54,195 nt of DNA, from the NCBI RefSeq assembly GCF_001424565.1, contig NZ_LMOL01000001.1, forward strand, positions 211-54,405, written 5' to 3'. A model generated the notes under the pieces. The model was not told the origin of the DNA, made no database searches, and was given only the letters and a program-made list of their open reading frames with translations. Shown here piece after piece: positions 43,999 through 53,435 of this stretch; position 1 is the first letter of the stretch; every line of letters begins with the position of its first letter. Both the position numbers and the translations under genes were made by a program. The DNA is from Arthrobacter sp. Leaf141. GTDB lineage: Bacteria; Actinomycetota; Actinomycetes; Actinomycetales; Micrococcaceae.

Positions 43999-46304
43999 GC
44001 ACCGAAACCACCAAGAAGTTCAACATCGACACGGTGGCGAACGCCGAAAAGACGCCGGACACCGAGCTGCCCTGGGCCGGGCTGGGCCTGAAGCAGAACG
44101 AGTTCGATGACATCCTCAAGGTCCTGGGCCGCCGCCCCACCGGCGCGGAACTGGCCATGTACTCGGTCATGTGGAGCGAGCACTGCTCCTACAAATCCTC
44201 CAAGAACCACCTGCGCCAGTTCGGCGAGAAGGTGACCCCGGAGATGAAGAAGGACATGCTGGTGGGTATCGGCGAGAACGCCGGCGTGACCAACCTCGGG
44301 GACGGCTGGGCCGTGACCTTCAAGATCGAATCGCACAACTCGCCGTCGTTCGTGGAGCCCTACCAGGGCGCCGCAACCGGCATCGGCGGGATTGTCCGCG
44401 ACATCATCTCGATGGGCGCCCGGCCCGTTGCCGTGATGGATCCGCTGCGCTTCGGCGCCATCGACCACCCGGACACCGCACGCGTTATGCACGGCGCCGT
44501 GGCCGGCATCGGCGGCTACGGCAACTCCCTGGGCCTGCCGAACATCGGCGGCGAAATGGTGTTCGACGCCGTTTACCAGGGCAACCCGCTGGTCAATGCC
44601 CTCGCCGTGGGCGTGATGCGCCACGAGGACATCCGCTTGGCCAATGCGTCCGGCAAGGGCAACAAGGTGGTCCTGTTCGGTGCACGCACCGGCGGCGACG
44701 GCATTGGCGGCGCCTCGGTGCTGGCCTCCGAGTCCTTCGACGACACCAAACCCTCCAAGCGGCCCGCCGTGCAGGTAGGCGACCCCTTCGCGGAGAAGGT
44801 CCTCATCGAGTGCTGCCTTGAACTTTTCAAGGGCTCCCTCGTGGAAGGCATCCAGGACCTGGGCGCAGCCGGCATCTCCTGCGCCACCTCGGAACTGGCC
44901 TCCAACGGCGATGGCGGCATGGCCGTCGAGCTGACATCGGTGCTGCTCCGCGACCCCACACTGACGCCGGGCGAAATCCTGATGTCAGAGTCGCAGGAAC
45001 GCATGATGGCAGTGGTCACCCCGGAGAACGTCGCGGCCTTCGAAGCCGTGATGGACAAGTGGGCCGTGGAATACGCCTGGCTGGGTGAAGTGACCGACAG
45101 CGGCCGCCTCATCATCACGTGGGAGGGCGAGGTGATTGTCGACGTCGACCCCCGTACCGTGGCGCACGACGGCCCGGTCTACGACCGCCCGTTTGCCCGT
45201 CCCGACTGGCAGGACGCCGTCCAGGCTGACCTGTTCACCGGGTCCGTGCAGGACGCCGGGCGGCCCGCCGCCCCGGCCCAGCTTGCGGCGGCAGTCACCG
45301 AACTGGTGGCGTCCCCCAACATGTGTTCCAAGGCCTGGATCACCAACCAGTACGACCGGTACGTGGGCGGCAACACCGCCATGGCGTTCCCGGACGATGC
45401 AGGCGTGGTCCGCGTGGACGAGGAATCCGGCCTGGGCGTTGCCCTGGCCACGGACGCCAACGGCCGCTACACCTACCTCGATCCGTACCACGGCGCCCAG
45501 CTGGCCCTGGCCGAGGCCTACCGCAACGTCGCCACCTCCGGCGCCGTCCCCATGGCCGTCAGCGACTGCCTGAACTTCGGGTCCCCGGAGGACCCGGACG
45601 TGATGTGGCAGCTTGCCGAAGCCATCCGCGGCCTGTCCGACGCCTGCATGGTGCTGGGCATCCCGGTCACCGGCGGCAACGTTTCGCTGTACAACCAGAC
45701 CGGCACCACGCCGATCCACCCCTCACCGGTGGTGGCTGTGCTGGGCAAGCTCGACGATGTCGCCCGCCGCACGCCGTCGGGCTGGCGGGAAGACGGCCAG
45801 GCCATCTACCTGCTGGGCACCACGGCCGTGGAGCTGGACGGTTCGGAATGGGCCAACATGCGCGGCCACCTGGGCGGCCTGCCGCCCAAGGTTGACCTCG
45901 ACGCCGAACGGGCGCTGGGCGAGATCCTGATCAACGCCTCCCGCGACGGCATGGTCGACTCCGCGCACGACCTCTCCGAAGGTGGCCTCGCAGCCGCCCT
46001 GGTGGAGTCCTCGCTGCGTTACGGCGTGGGCGCCCGCATCGCTCTGCAGGATGTTATGGACCGGGACGGCGTGGACCTGTTCACGGCGCTCTTCTCCGAA
46101 ACCCAGGGCCGCGCCGTGGTGGGCGTCCCCCGCTCCGAGGAAGTCCGCTTCACGGACATGTGCACCGCCCGCGGTTTCGCGCACACCCGGATCGGCGTGG
46201 TGGACGCGGACAGCGGAACCCTTGCCATCAACGGCGTGGACGAACTGGCGCTCGACGCACTCCGCGAAGCTCACGAAGGGACCCTGCCGAAGTACTTCGG
46301 CTGA
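43995..46304 (+). CDS. purL: Phosphoribosylformylglycinamidine synthase subunit PurL (small type)
   Basis: 769 residues, matching the small PurL that works with PurS and PurQ; it lacks the glutaminase domain of the large form. ATP-dependent conversion of FGAR to FGAM is its role. Hallmarks are '[18 protein letters not shown]', '[20 protein letters not shown]', '[16 protein letters not shown]' and '[16 protein letters not shown]'. The start is GTG overlapping purQ (GTGA). A long hairpin follows. Confidence 0.97.
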   Translation: MSTETTKKFNIDTVANAEKTPDTELPWAGLGLKQNEFDDILKVLGRRPTGAELAMYSVMWSEHCSYKSSKNHLRQFGEKVTPEMKKDMLVGIGENAGVTNLGDGWAVTFKIESHNSPSFVEPYQGAATGIGGIVRDIISMGARPVAVMDPLRFGAIDHPDTARVMHGAVAGIGGYGNSLGLPNIGGEMVFDAVYQGNPLVNALAVGVMRHEDIRLANASGKGNKVVLFGARTGGDGIGGASVLASESFDDTKPSKRPAVQVGDPFAEKVLIECCLELFKGSLVEGIQDLGAAGISCATSELASNGDGGMAVELTSVLLRDPTLTPGEILMSESQERMMAVVTPENVAAFEAVMDKWAVEYAWLGEVTDSGRLIITWEGEVIVDVDPRTVAHDGPVYDRPFARPDWQDAVQADLFTGSVQDAGRPAAPAQLAAAVTELVASPNMCSKAWITNQYDRYVGGNTAMAFPDDAGVVRVDEESGLGVALATDANGRYTYLDPYHGAQLALAEAYRNVATSGAVPMAVSDCLNFGSPEDPDVMWQLAEAIRGLSDACMVLGIPVTGGNVSLYNQTGTTPIHPSPVVAVLGKLDDVARRTPSGWREDGQAIYLLGTTAVELDGSEWANMRGHLGGLPPKVDLDAERALGEILINASRDGMVDSAHDLSEGGLAAALVESSLRYGVGARIALQDVMDRDGVDLFTALFSETQGRAVVGVPRSEEVRFTDMCTARGFAHTRIGVVDADSGTLAINGVDELALDALREAHEGTLPKYFG

Positions 46305-46307
46305 ACC

Positions 46308-46387
46308 GTAACACCGCCAGCGCGGGGTCGCCTCCGGCCCACCGGCCCTTCGGGACCGGGCCGGAGGTGGCCCCGCGCTGCTGTTAC
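46308..46387 (+). terminator. Long hairpin after purL
   Basis: CAGCGCGGGG...CCCCGCGCTG with an inner GCCTCCGGCCC/GGGCCGGAGG stem and outer GTAACA/TGTTAC arms form an extended near-perfect hairpin. It probably serves both purL and the convergent ylxP gene. Confidence 0.75.
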
Positions 46388-46397
46388 GGGCGGGGAC

Positions 46398-46691
46398 TCA
46401 GTCCTCACTGTGCAGATCCCGCCGGCGGACCCCCAGCAACTCAATCTCCGGGCGGTACGCCACAAAACGTTCGACGGCGTCAAGCACCGCCACGAGGTGC
46501 GCCCGGTCAGCCGCCACCAGCCCGGCCCCGACGCGGGAGCGCCGGTACTGGTCGTGGTCCCCGACTTCCGCAACCGACACCTCGAAACGTCGTTTGGTCT
46601 CGGCCAGCAGCGGCCTGATCACGGAGCGTTTTTCCTTCAGGCTGTGAACATCGCCCAGGAGAATGTCGAACTCGATCCAGCCGATCCACAT
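46398..46691 (-). CDS. YlxP/DUF503 family protein
   Basis: 97 residues with the family start 'WIGWIEFDILLGDVHSLKEK' and 'RSVIRPLLAETKRRFEVSVA'. YlxP usually sits in the nusA-infB-rbfA region and is linked to ribosome maturation. Here it stands apart beside purL, so it may be an extra or relocated copy. It is followed by the purL hairpin. Fold and conservation are clear, the function is not. Confidence 0.9.
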   Translation of the reverse strand: MWIGWIEFDILLGDVHSLKEKRSVIRPLLAETKRRFEVSVAEVGDHDQYRRSRVGAGLVAADRAHLVAVLDAVERFVAYRPEIELLGVRRRDLHSED

Positions 46692-46728
46692 GCCTCATCG
46701 TAACGGCCGCCTGATCCGGCGGAGCGGC

Positions 46729-47046
46729 TCAGATGCTGAGTTCGCCCATGGTGTCCCAGCCCTCGCCGTCAACCTGGCGGCTGATGATCCGCGGCGTTTC
46801 CACCAGGGCCTGGCGCATGTCCACCATGGCCTGCTGGAAGTGGGCGCTGTTGACGTGGTCGCCGGCGGCGTCGTCCTTGAAGGCCTCCACCAGGACAAAC
46901 TCGTTGGCGTCCGAGGTGCTGCGGGACCAGTCGAACCAGAGGTTGCCGGGTTCCTGGCGGGTTGCCGTGGTGAAGCCGTCCACCAGGTCGAGCCAGCGGT
47001 CCGACCAGTCGGGCTTGACCTTGAACTTGACGACAATGAATATCAC
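46729..47046 (-). CDS. Antibiotic biosynthesis monooxygenase (ABM) domain protein
   Basis: 105 residues with GTG start. 'IFIVVKFKVKPDWSDRWLDL', 'EPGNLWFDWSRS', 'EFVLVEAFKD' and 'HFQQAMVDM' follow the ABM/YgiN pattern (putative quinol monooxygenase, dimeric ferredoxin-like fold). Its start overlaps the end of the DUF1990 gene by 4 bases, so it is the last of three coupled genes (MmcQ/YjbR, DUF1990, ABM). Possible role: cofactor-free oxidation of small phenols or quinols; unproven. Confidence 0.86.
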   Translation of the reverse strand: MIFIVVKFKVKPDWSDRWLDLVDGFTTATRQEPGNLWFDWSRSTSDANEFVLVEAFKDDAAGDHVNSAHFQQAMVDMRQALVETPRIISRQVDGEGWDTMGELSI

Positions 47047-47585
47047 TGGGGTGTTCCTTCCGTGGCGAGTGCTTTTGCCCCTTCAATGTACCGGGCGGTC
47101 ACGTACCGCTGGGCAGCGCCGGCCACCACTGCACCTGCGGAATAGAACCAGTTGGCGGGCTTGCTGAAGGCCCGGATCCGCAGGTGCACGGCCCCGGCGG
47201 CGTCGATCAGCACCTCGAAGGACTCCTCGCCGCGCTCCGGATGGCCCGGCAGGGTCCCGTAGCCGAATCCGGCCGACTGCGGGGAGCCGCCCGGCACGGC
47301 TTCGCGGACCCACACCACCTCGCACGGCGCGTTGATGCGAAAGGGCCCGACGCCGAATCCGCTCACCACCCGTGCGCCCGGCCGGACGGTTGGGACGTCG
47401 GCCCGGACCCGGAGTCCGGCCCGCCGCTGCAGCTCCCAGGAAAGGATTCCCGCGGCAACGTGCCGGTACAGGTCCTGGCCGCTGCCCAGCCTTACTTCCT
47501 TCAGGACCTGGTGGTAGCCGGCAGGCGCAACACCATGTTCAGTCCCACCGACGCCCGGATAGTCCAGCGTGCCGCGCTTACTCAT
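47043..47585 (-). CDS. DUF1990 family protein
   Basis: 180 residues. Family traits are 'VLKEVRLGSGQDLYRHVAAG' near residue 30, 'FRINAPCEVVWV', 'FGYGTLPGHPERGEESFEVL' and 'FSKPANWFYSAGAVVAGAAQ'. The function is unknown in general; the fold is thought to resemble lipid or steroid binding domains. The ATG at 47585 overlaps the stop of the upstream gene (ATGAGTAA), which decides the start against codons at 47597 or earlier. It is also coupled to the ABM gene below. Confidence 0.86.
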   Translation of the reverse strand: MSKRGTLDYPGVGGTEHGVAPAGYHQVLKEVRLGSGQDLYRHVAAGILSWELQRRAGLRVRADVPTVRPGARVVSGFGVGPFRINAPCEVVWVREAVPGGSPQSAGFGYGTLPGHPERGEESFEVLIDAAGAVHLRIRAFSKPANWFYSAGAVVAGAAQRYVTARYIEGAKALATEGTPQ

Positions 47586-47985
47586 TGCCACCTGCAAGTC
47601 CGGCCCAGCCCAGCTGTTCCCGCTGCTTCCGGTTGAACCGCGCCACCACCAGGTCGTACGAATCCTCCACCATGTCCTTGACCATGCCGTCCGGCAGAGC
47701 GCCGTCCAGCCGGACCCCGTTCCAGTGGGTTTTGTTCATGTGCCAGGCACCGGTGATTTCCGGGTGGGCGGCGCGCAACTGCTCTGCCAGCGCCGGCTCG
47801 CATTTCAGGTTCACGTAAAAGTCGGCCGCATCGAGGGAAGACAGCGCAAAAAGCCGTGACTCGTGGGTTGCGCCACCGGCAATGTGGGCCCGGACTTTGA
47901 ACACCGCCGTCTCCGGTCCGAAGGGGTAGTCCTCGTAGCTCCCCGGGAACGCCAGGCAGATTTTCCGTAAGTAGGCTGGATCCAT
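47578..47985 (-). CDS. MmcQ/YjbR family DNA-binding-fold protein
   Basis: 135 residues with 'LAFPGSYEDYPFGPETAVFK', 'LFALSS', 'VNLKCEPALAEQLR' and 'GAWHMNKTHWNGV', the standard YjbR pattern (CyaY-like, double-wing fold). It is first of the overlapping three-gene run and divergent from the dioxygenase gene (45 bases between starts), so they may share control. The role is unknown. Confidence 0.88.
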   Translation of the reverse strand: MDPAYLRKICLAFPGSYEDYPFGPETAVFKVRAHIAGGATHESRLFALSSLDAADFYVNLKCEPALAEQLRAAHPEITGAWHMNKTHWNGVRLDGALPDGMVKDMVEDSYDLVVARFNRKQREQLGWAGLAGGNE

Positions 47986-48030
47986 ACCTAGACCCTACAA
48001 AGCCGGACCGGGCGGTGCTAGTCTGCGGAC

Positions 48031-49059
48031 ATGGCACACGATCCGGGAGCCATCCCCGTTCTGGACCTCACCACAGCCCGGCTGCCCGGCGGGACGTTCA
48101 ATCCGGAATTCATTGAACAGCTCCGGCACGCCACCCACGACATCGGCTTCTTCCAGGTCACCGGCTACGGCGCCGCCCCCGGCCAGGCCGAACACCTGCT
48201 GTCCGTCATCCGGGACTTCTTCAACCTCCCGCTGGCGGAACGGATGAAACTGGATAACCGGTTGTCCCCCCATTTCCGCGGGTATACCAGGATGGGCACT
48301 GAAGTGACCCAGGGCAGGGCGGACGCGCGGGAGCAGATCGACTACTCCCCCGAGCGGGAACCGGCCACCGGGCACCCCGCCGATGAACCGTACTGGCTGC
48401 TGCAGGGCCCTAACCTCTGGCCGGACCAGGGCTTTCCCGGCCTGAAACCGGCTGCCATGGCCTGGGCGGAGCTGATGTCGTCCGTGGGCATGGACCTGCT
48501 GCGCGCCATCGCTGTGTCCCTGCACCAGCCGGAGGACTACTTCGACGAACCGTTCCACGGGACCCCGGCCTGGATGGGGAAGCTGGTCCACTACGTGGGC
48601 GGGGTGGTGACGGCCGCGGGAAACCAGGGGGTGGGCTCGCACGCTGACTACGGGTTTGTCACCCTTCTGCTCCAGGACGATGTGGGCGGGCTCGAAGTGC
48701 TGCCGCCCGGCACGGCGGAATGGCTCCCCGTGGAGCCCCTGCCCGGGGCGCTGGTGGTGAACCTCGGCGAGATGCTGGAAGTGGCTACCGAAGGGTATCT
48801 GGCGGCCACCATCCACCGGGTGCAGGCCCCGCCGCCGGGCGTGGACCGCTACTCCGTCCCGTTTTTCTGGTCGCCAAGGCTGGACGCTGTCATCGGGCCC
48901 GTACCCCTTCCGCCGGAGCTGAAGGCCGCGGCGCGGGGCATCACGGACAATCCCGATAATCCCCTGCTGGCCTCGTTCGGCCGCAACATGCTCAAGGGCC
49001 GGATGCGGGCCCACCCGGACGTGACAGAGCGCCACTACCCGGAGCTGCGGGCGGGCTGA
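48031..49059 (+). CDS. 2-oxoglutarate/Fe(II) dioxygenase, isopenicillin-N-synthase family
   Basis: 342 residues. The N-terminal DIOX_N part has 'IPVLDLTTARL' and 'DIGFFQVTGYG'. The double-stranded beta-helix core binds iron through His204 and Asp206 ('GSHADYGFVTLLLQD') and His262 ('ATIHRVQAP'); Arg273 in 'RYSVPFFWSP' would bind 2-oxoglutarate. The substrate is unknown; such proteins oxidise small molecules such as plant-like metabolites or amino acids. The short spacer gives a poor SD. Single gene. Confidence 0.9.
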   Translation: MAHDPGAIPVLDLTTARLPGGTFNPEFIEQLRHATHDIGFFQVTGYGAAPGQAEHLLSVIRDFFNLPLAERMKLDNRLSPHFRGYTRMGTEVTQGRADAREQIDYSPEREPATGHPADEPYWLLQGPNLWPDQGFPGLKPAAMAWAELMSSVGMDLLRAIAVSLHQPEDYFDEPFHGTPAWMGKLVHYVGGVVTAAGNQGVGSHADYGFVTLLLQDDVGGLEVLPPGTAEWLPVEPLPGALVVNLGEMLEVATEGYLAATIHRVQAPPPGVDRYSVPFFWSPRLDAVIGPVPLPPELKAAARGITDNPDNPLLASFGRNMLKGRMRAHPDVTERHYPELRAG

Positions 49060-49093
49060 GACGCTTGAGCAGCACGACGCCGGGACCCGGGTT

Positions 49094-49519
49094 TCAGAGG
49101 TCGAATTTCCACGCCTGCTGAGCAGGGCAGGTATTCATCACCACATCCAGGCCCGCGTCCTTGGCGCGCTGCGCCGCTGCCTCGTCAATAACGCCCAGTT
49201 GCAGCCACACGGCCTTTGCGCCCACAGCGATGGCCTGGTCAACCACGGCGCCGACCTTTTCCGAATTGACGAAACAGTCCACCACGTCGATGGGCTGCTT
49301 GTCCGCAGGAATGCCGGCCAGGGTGCTGTACCCGGTTTCGCCGTGCACCGGATCGCCCGGCACGTTGACGGGGATGATCTCCATTCCCAGCCTGTCCCGG
49401 ATAAACAACGAAGTTTCATAAGCTGCGCGCCATTCATTGGTGGTGAGGCCCACGATGGCCCACCGCCCCTTGGTCCTCATGAGGCGCTCAATCACTGCGG
49501 GGTCGTTGGTGTGGCTCAT
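49094..49519 (-). CDS. CoA-binding domain protein (YccU-like)
   Basis: 141 residues. 'RWAIVGLTTNEWRAAYETSL' gives the Rossmann nucleotide loop, 'IIPVNVPG', 'GIPADKQPIDVVDCFVNSEK' and the C-terminal 'VMNTCPAQQ' with the conserved Cys complete the family pattern. These single-domain proteins bind CoA or acyl-CoA; a possible link to protein acylation or CoA-thiol redox control is not proven. It converges on the dioxygenase gene. Confidence 0.9.
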   Translation of the reverse strand: MSHTNDPAVIERLMRTKGRWAIVGLTTNEWRAAYETSLFIRDRLGMEIIPVNVPGDPVHGETGYSTLAGIPADKQPIDVVDCFVNSEKVGAVVDQAIAVGAKAVWLQLGVIDEAAAQRAKDAGLDVVMNTCPAQQAWKFDL

Positions 49520-49563
49520 TGCCCCAGCCTACGCCGGTGGGCGCGTACGCCTGCGGACCCGGC

Positions 49564-50466
49564 TTAGCCGCGCGGACCGCCGGGCCCCGGCTTGTCCTTG
49601 CCGGCAGGGGCTTGGAGCCTCTCGCTGTCTTTTTGTTTGACCCGGCGCTGGTCCCTGGGGTGGGTGCCGTCGGCCTTCCGGGCGGTGCCTGGCGACTCTG
49701 CGGATTTCGGGGAGTCCCCCGGTGGGGACGCGGCGGCAGGCGGGGACGCGGCTGGCGCTGCCCGGGGTGGTGCCGCCGGGGCCGGCAGCGCCGGGGCGGC
49801 GGGTTCACGGGCTTCGGTTCCGGCCGCACCGGGGCCGTTGCCTTGGACGGCGTCCGGCAGCCCCAAGCTCCCGGCTCCCGCTGCTGCAGCCGCCGGGGCC
49901 GGCACCGCGGCACCGGAATCTGCACCAGCATCAGCGACGGCAGGCGGAACCGGGGACGGCGCAGGCACGGACCCGGGAGTTGATGCGGATTGCCGGGTGC
50001 TGTCCCCGCCTGACGGGCCGCCTGGTTCACCGGCCGTGACGTGCCCGGGCTGCGGCGCAGGCGCAGGCGCAGGCACAGGAACGGACGCAGGATCAGGAAT
50101 GGGTGCAGGGGCAGGGTTAGCCGGGCCTGTCACCCACGGACCCAGTAGCTGCTGGACGGAGAAGCTGCCTGTTCCTGCGTGTCCGCCGGTGCTGGCGGCC
50201 ACGCCTGTGGCGCCGAGTCCCATGCCGGCGATGACGGCCAGTCCAACGATCGTTGATTTGCCGCGGCCCAGCCTGCGGTGGCGGGCCACTTCGTCCGGGA
50301 CGTCGGAAAGGAGGGCTGCCAGGCCAGGCCCGGGGGCCGGAGCCGGCGTGTGGGCCAGCCCGCCCAGGGACATCAGGGCAGCCTCGAGGGCCTCATTGTC
50401 CTGCTGGCCGGAGTCGTCCAGCAGTTCCGCCACGGTGCGGCGAAGGTTTCCGTCGTGGGCGCTCAT
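49564..50466 (-). CDS. Putative anti-sigma factor, one TM with long Pro/Ala tail
   Basis: 300 residues. The first 70 ('GNLRRTVAELLDDSGQQDNE', 'ALMSLGGLAHTPA') form a helical cytoplasmic region. A TM helix at about 86-108 ('STIVGLAVIAGMGLGATGVA') follows, then about 190 residues of Ala/Pro/Gly outside the membrane with a charged end. No zinc-anti-sigma His-x3-Cys-x2-Cys motif is present. The ATG overlaps the sigma gene stop by 4 bases, the classic arrangement for a sigma/anti-sigma pair, which is the main reason for the call. Confidence 0.72.
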   Translation of the reverse strand: MSAHDGNLRRTVAELLDDSGQQDNEALEAALMSLGGLAHTPAPAPGPGLAALLSDVPDEVARHRRLGRGKSTIVGLAVIAGMGLGATGVAASTGGHAGTGSFSVQQLLGPWVTGPANPAPAPIPDPASVPVPAPAPAPQPGHVTAGEPGGPSGGDSTRQSASTPGSVPAPSPVPPAVADAGADSGAAVPAPAAAAAGAGSLGLPDAVQGNGPGAAGTEAREPAAPALPAPAAPPRAAPAASPPAAASPPGDSPKSAESPGTARKADGTHPRDQRRVKQKDSERLQAPAGKDKPGPGGPRG

Positions 50467-51014
50467 GGCTTGAGGTACTCCTTCACGTCAGTGGTTTCCC
50501 GCAGTTTGAGGAGCGCCCGCCGCTGCAGTTGCTTCACTGCGCCGGCGGACCTGCCCATCACTTCGGCGGCCTGGTCCACGGAAAGTCCGGCCACCAGGCG
50601 CAGTGCCAGCACCTCACGCTGGTCTGCCGGCAGCACGTTGAGCAGTGCCACAACCTCGCGGGGCGCCATGCGGTCCAGGGCGGCAGCTTCAGCGGAGGCG
50701 GTGGACCGCTGGTCCAGGTCCGCGTCGAACGGCAGGGTGACGGGCGCCCGGCTTTGCCGCCGGTGGTCATCCACCATGCGGGCGTGCGCCACGGAGAAGA
50801 TGAAGGTCCGCAGCCCGGCCGCCCCGCCGTGCACCGATTCCAGCCGGGGCAGCACCGCCAGGAAGACTTCCTGCATGGCCGCCTCCGGGTCCTCCACACC
50901 GCGGGCCACCAGGTATCCCAGCACCTGCGGGGCGTAGGTCCGGTAAACCAGGCTGAAGGCATTGGTCCCGCCGGCGCTCTCCGGGAGCAGCTCATCGGTC
51001 AGGGCATCAGTCAC
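50463..51014 (-). CDS. ECF RNA polymerase sigma factor
   Basis: 183 residues from a GTG. Region 2 is 'AFSLVYRTYAPQVLGYLVAR' and 'FIFSVAHARMVDDHRRQSR', region 4 'LLNVLPADQREVLALRLVAG' and 'VDQAAEVMGRSAGAVKQLQR'. An extra N-terminal stretch is absent, so it is a plain ECF factor. It is co-transcribed with the overlapping membrane protein. The leader contains GGTAAAGTAG and a possible GGTTAC motif; autoregulation is plausible but I cannot match a known ECF promoter. Confidence 0.92.
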   Translation of the reverse strand: MTDALTDELLPESAGGTNAFSLVYRTYAPQVLGYLVARGVEDPEAAMQEVFLAVLPRLESVHGGAAGLRTFIFSVAHARMVDDHRRQSRAPVTLPFDADLDQRSTASAEAAALDRMAPREVVALLNVLPADQREVLALRLVAGLSVDQAAEVMGRSAGAVKQLQRRALLKLRETTDVKEYLKP

Positions 51015-51091
51015 GGACGCAGCGCTTTCGGTCAGGAGGGCTTTTTCCGTGCCTACTTTACCCGCCGGTAACCATGGTTCCGGGACAGGGA

Positions 51092-51137
51092 AGAGCCGGT
51101 CCGGAACGTGATGGGGGACAAGTTCCGGGCCGGCTCT
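51092..51137 (-). terminator. Terminator hairpin after the DUF1508 gene
   Basis: AGAGCCGGTCCGGAAC pairs with GTTCCGGGCCGGCTCT (one G-U) in the spacer between the sigma gene and the DUF1508 gene. No U-tract. Confidence 0.6.
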
Positions 51138-51199
51138 ACAAAGGGGTAATCGTCCAGGGGCTTCCCGGGGTTACGCAGACGCTGGAAAAACTTTCAGGC

Positions 51200-51535
51200 T
51201 CAGCGGGCCGCTGCCACAATCCAGCGCGGTTTCCGGGCCGGTGCGCCCGGTCCCAGCGCCACCCGGAACACGTGGCCCCGGAGGGCGCGGGCGGTGTCGA
51301 CGGCAGGGCGCGGCGTTTCGACCGGCAGGGCCGGGACCTGCGGGGCGGTTGGCCGGCGGCTCAGGTCCGTCACGAGGCCGGTGCCGGCGCACTCACGGAC
51401 AGCGGCTATGCCGGCAGCTACGGCTGGTTTGTCAGCAAATGCTCCGGAGACCGCCATCACGGTCCCGTCAGCAGCCAGCAGCCGGAACCTGTACATCGAC
51501 TCTGGATCAACAAAAACCTCGAAATTGCCCGCCAT
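51200..51535 (-). CDS. DUF1508 (YegP-like) domain protein
   Basis: 111 residues. The ATG at 51535 has GGAGGATTTG upstream, better than an upstream in-frame codon at 51553. 'GNFEVFVDPESMYRFRLLAA' and 'GTVMAVSGAFADKPAVAAGI' fit a single YegP repeat (usual proteins have one or two). The C-terminal 45 residues ('TAPQVPALPVETPRP', 'HVFRVALGPGAPARKPRW') are atypical. Function unknown. Confidence 0.78.
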   Translation of the reverse strand: MAGNFEVFVDPESMYRFRLLAADGTVMAVSGAFADKPAVAAGIAAVRECAGTGLVTDLSRRPTAPQVPALPVETPRPAVDTARALRGHVFRVALGPGAPARKPRWIVAAAR

Positions 51536-51665
51536 CACAAATCCTCCCGGCATCCTTGCCCCTCAACTGGTCCTCCAACCCTCCCCGACGCGGAAGACAC
51601 CAACAAGGGCCGCGCGGTTAACCCTGTGTAAATTGCATGTCAACGGCGGGCCGGCGGCCTGGGCA

Positions 51666-51703
51666 GACGGCGGCGGCCCACCCAAAGGTGAGCCGCCGCC
51701 GTC
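51666..51703 (-). terminator. Terminator hairpin after purA
   Basis: GACGGCGGCGGC and GCCGCCGCCGTC form a perfect 12-bp stem about 65 bases after the purA stop. Confidence 0.65.
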
Positions 51704-51767
51704 GTCCCCACCCGCTCCCCAGCCTCGCAAGCTCGGCCAGGGAACCCTGCGGGCGTGGGCCCAGGTA

Positions 51768-53057
51768 TTAGTCGTTGATGAGGTCGTTCACCACGATGGT
51801 CTGGTCCCGGTCCGGGCCCACGCCGATGGCGGAGAACCGGGTGCCGGAAAGCTTCTCCAGGGCCAGCACGTAGTTGCGGGCGTTCTCCGGCAGGTCGCTG
51901 AGCGTCCGTGCGCCGGTGATGTCCTCGGTCCAGCCTTCGAAGTACTCGAAGATGGGCTTGGCGTGGTGGAACTCGGTCTGCGTCATGGGCATTTCGTCGT
52001 GGCGCACACCGTCAACGTCGTAGGCCACGCAGACGGGGATCTGCTCGATGCCGGTCAGGACGTCCAGCTTGGTCACGAAGTAGTCCGTGAAACCGTTGAC
52101 GCGGGAGGCGTGGCGGGCCAGGACGGCGTCGTACCAGCCGCAACGGCGGGGCCGGCCGGTGTTGACGCCGAATTCGCCGCCGGTCTTCTGCAGGTACATG
52201 CCCATGTCATCGAAGAGTTCGGTGGGGAACGGACCTGCGCCCACGCGGGTGGTGTACGCCTTGATGATGCCGATGGAGCGTGAGATCCGGGTGGGGCCGA
52301 TGCCGGAACCCACCGATGCGCCGCCAGCGGTGGGGTTGGATGAGGTGACGAACGGGTAGGTGCCGTGGTCCACGTCCAGGAACGTGGCCTGGCCGCCTTC
52401 CATCAGCACAACCTTGCCCTCGTCCAGGGCGGTGTTCAGCACCAGGGTGCTGTCAATGACCAGGGGGCGCAGCCGGTCGGCGAAGGACAGGAAGTATTCC
52501 ACGATCTCGTCCACCACCACGCTGCGGCGGTTGTAAATCTTGACCAGGAGTTCGTTCTTCTGGCGCAGGGACCCTTCCACCTTCTGGCGGAGGATGGACT
52601 CGTCAAAAACGTCCTGGACGCGGATGCCCAGCCGGGCCACCTTGTCCATGTAGGCGGGGCCGATCCCGCGGCCGGTGGTGCCGATCGCGCGGCTGCCGAG
52701 GAAACGCTCGGTGACTTTGTCCAGGACCTGGTGGTACGGCGCCACGAGGTGTGCGTTCGCCGAGACCCGCAGTTTGGAGGTGTCGGCGCCACGAGCCTGG
52801 AGGCCTTCGATTTCCTGGAAGAGCGCCTCGAGGTTGACCACGCAGCCATTGCCGATGATGGGGATGGCGTTGGGGCTGAGAATGCCTGCCGGCAGGAGCT
52901 TGAGCTCGTACTTTTCACCGCCTACGACGACGGTGTGCCCGGCGTTGTTGCCGCCGTTGGGCTTGACGACGTAGTCAACGCGGCCGCCCAGAAGGTCGGT
53001 CGCTTTGCCTTTTCCTTCGTCGCCCCACTGGGCTCCTACGATCACGATTGCTGGCAT
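51768..53057 (-). CDS. purA: Adenylosuccinate synthetase
   Basis: 429 residues, family length. Converts IMP and aspartate to adenylosuccinate with GTP. The start '[20 protein letters not shown]' contains the P-loop-like GDEGKGK; '[13 protein letters not shown]', '[14 protein letters not shown]' (IMP site), '[20 protein letters not shown]' and '[15 protein letters not shown]'-type '[14 protein letters not shown]' follow. GGGGGAGGATCCC precedes the ATG; upstream in-frame sequence is leader. A possible promoter is TGGACA-15 bases-TAAACT (53199-53224), leaving a leader of about 130 bases with GC-rich hairpins. Confidence 0.97.
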   Translation of the reverse strand: MPAIVIVGAQWGDEGKGKATDLLGGRVDYVVKPNGGNNAGHTVVVGGEKYELKLLPAGILSPNAIPIIGNGCVVNLEALFQEIEGLQARGADTSKLRVSANAHLVAPYHQVLDKVTERFLGSRAIGTTGRGIGPAYMDKVARLGIRVQDVFDESILRQKVEGSLRQKNELLVKIYNRRSVVVDEIVEYFLSFADRLRPLVIDSTLVLNTALDEGKVVLMEGGQATFLDVDHGTYPFVTSSNPTAGGASVGSGIGPTRISRSIGIIKAYTTRVGAGPFPTELFDDMGMYLQKTGGEFGVNTGRPRRCGWYDAVLARHASRVNGFTDYFVTKLDVLTGIEQIPVCVAYDVDGVRHDEMPMTQTEFHHAKPIFEYFEGWTEDITGARTLSDLPENARNYVLALEKLSGTRFSAIGVGPDRDQTIVVNDLIND

Positions 53058-53435
53058 GGGATCCTCCCCCATTCGTTCGGGCAGCCCCGTGCCGCCACAA
53101 GGTGGCGGTCCCGGCGCGGCGCCGTTCATGAGAACGCCCCGGATGGACAGGTGCCGGCGGCACGCCGGCGCAAGAGTTCCGGGGCTCTTACCACCCAAGT
53201 TTAGCCGATCGGGGCGTTTGTCCACTCGCTGGCTGACCTGCGGGGCAATACGGGTGCGGGCCCCGGCAGATTGCCCACAACCCACCGGCGTTTCGTTTCT
53301 CCGGGCTTGGTAGACTGGACAGGATCGGCCAGGAGCCGGTCCACCCCATTTCAACCGCTTCCGGCGTGTGCGCTTCCCTGCGCCCGCGCCGGCTGGCGGC
53401 AGCAACGCCAATCCCTGCAGGAGATCCAGCCCTTT
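53058..53435. promoter_or_regulatory. Divergent purA / UDG-like control region
   Basis: Minus strand: TGGACA (53219-53224 complement) and TAAACT (53198-53203 complement) as purA promoter, and hairpins GCCGGCGTGCCGCCGGC and CCGCCACCTTGTGGCGG in the leader. Plus strand: TAGACT at 53309-53314 as -10 for the gene at 53436. No gene is seen inside. Confidence 0.5.
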
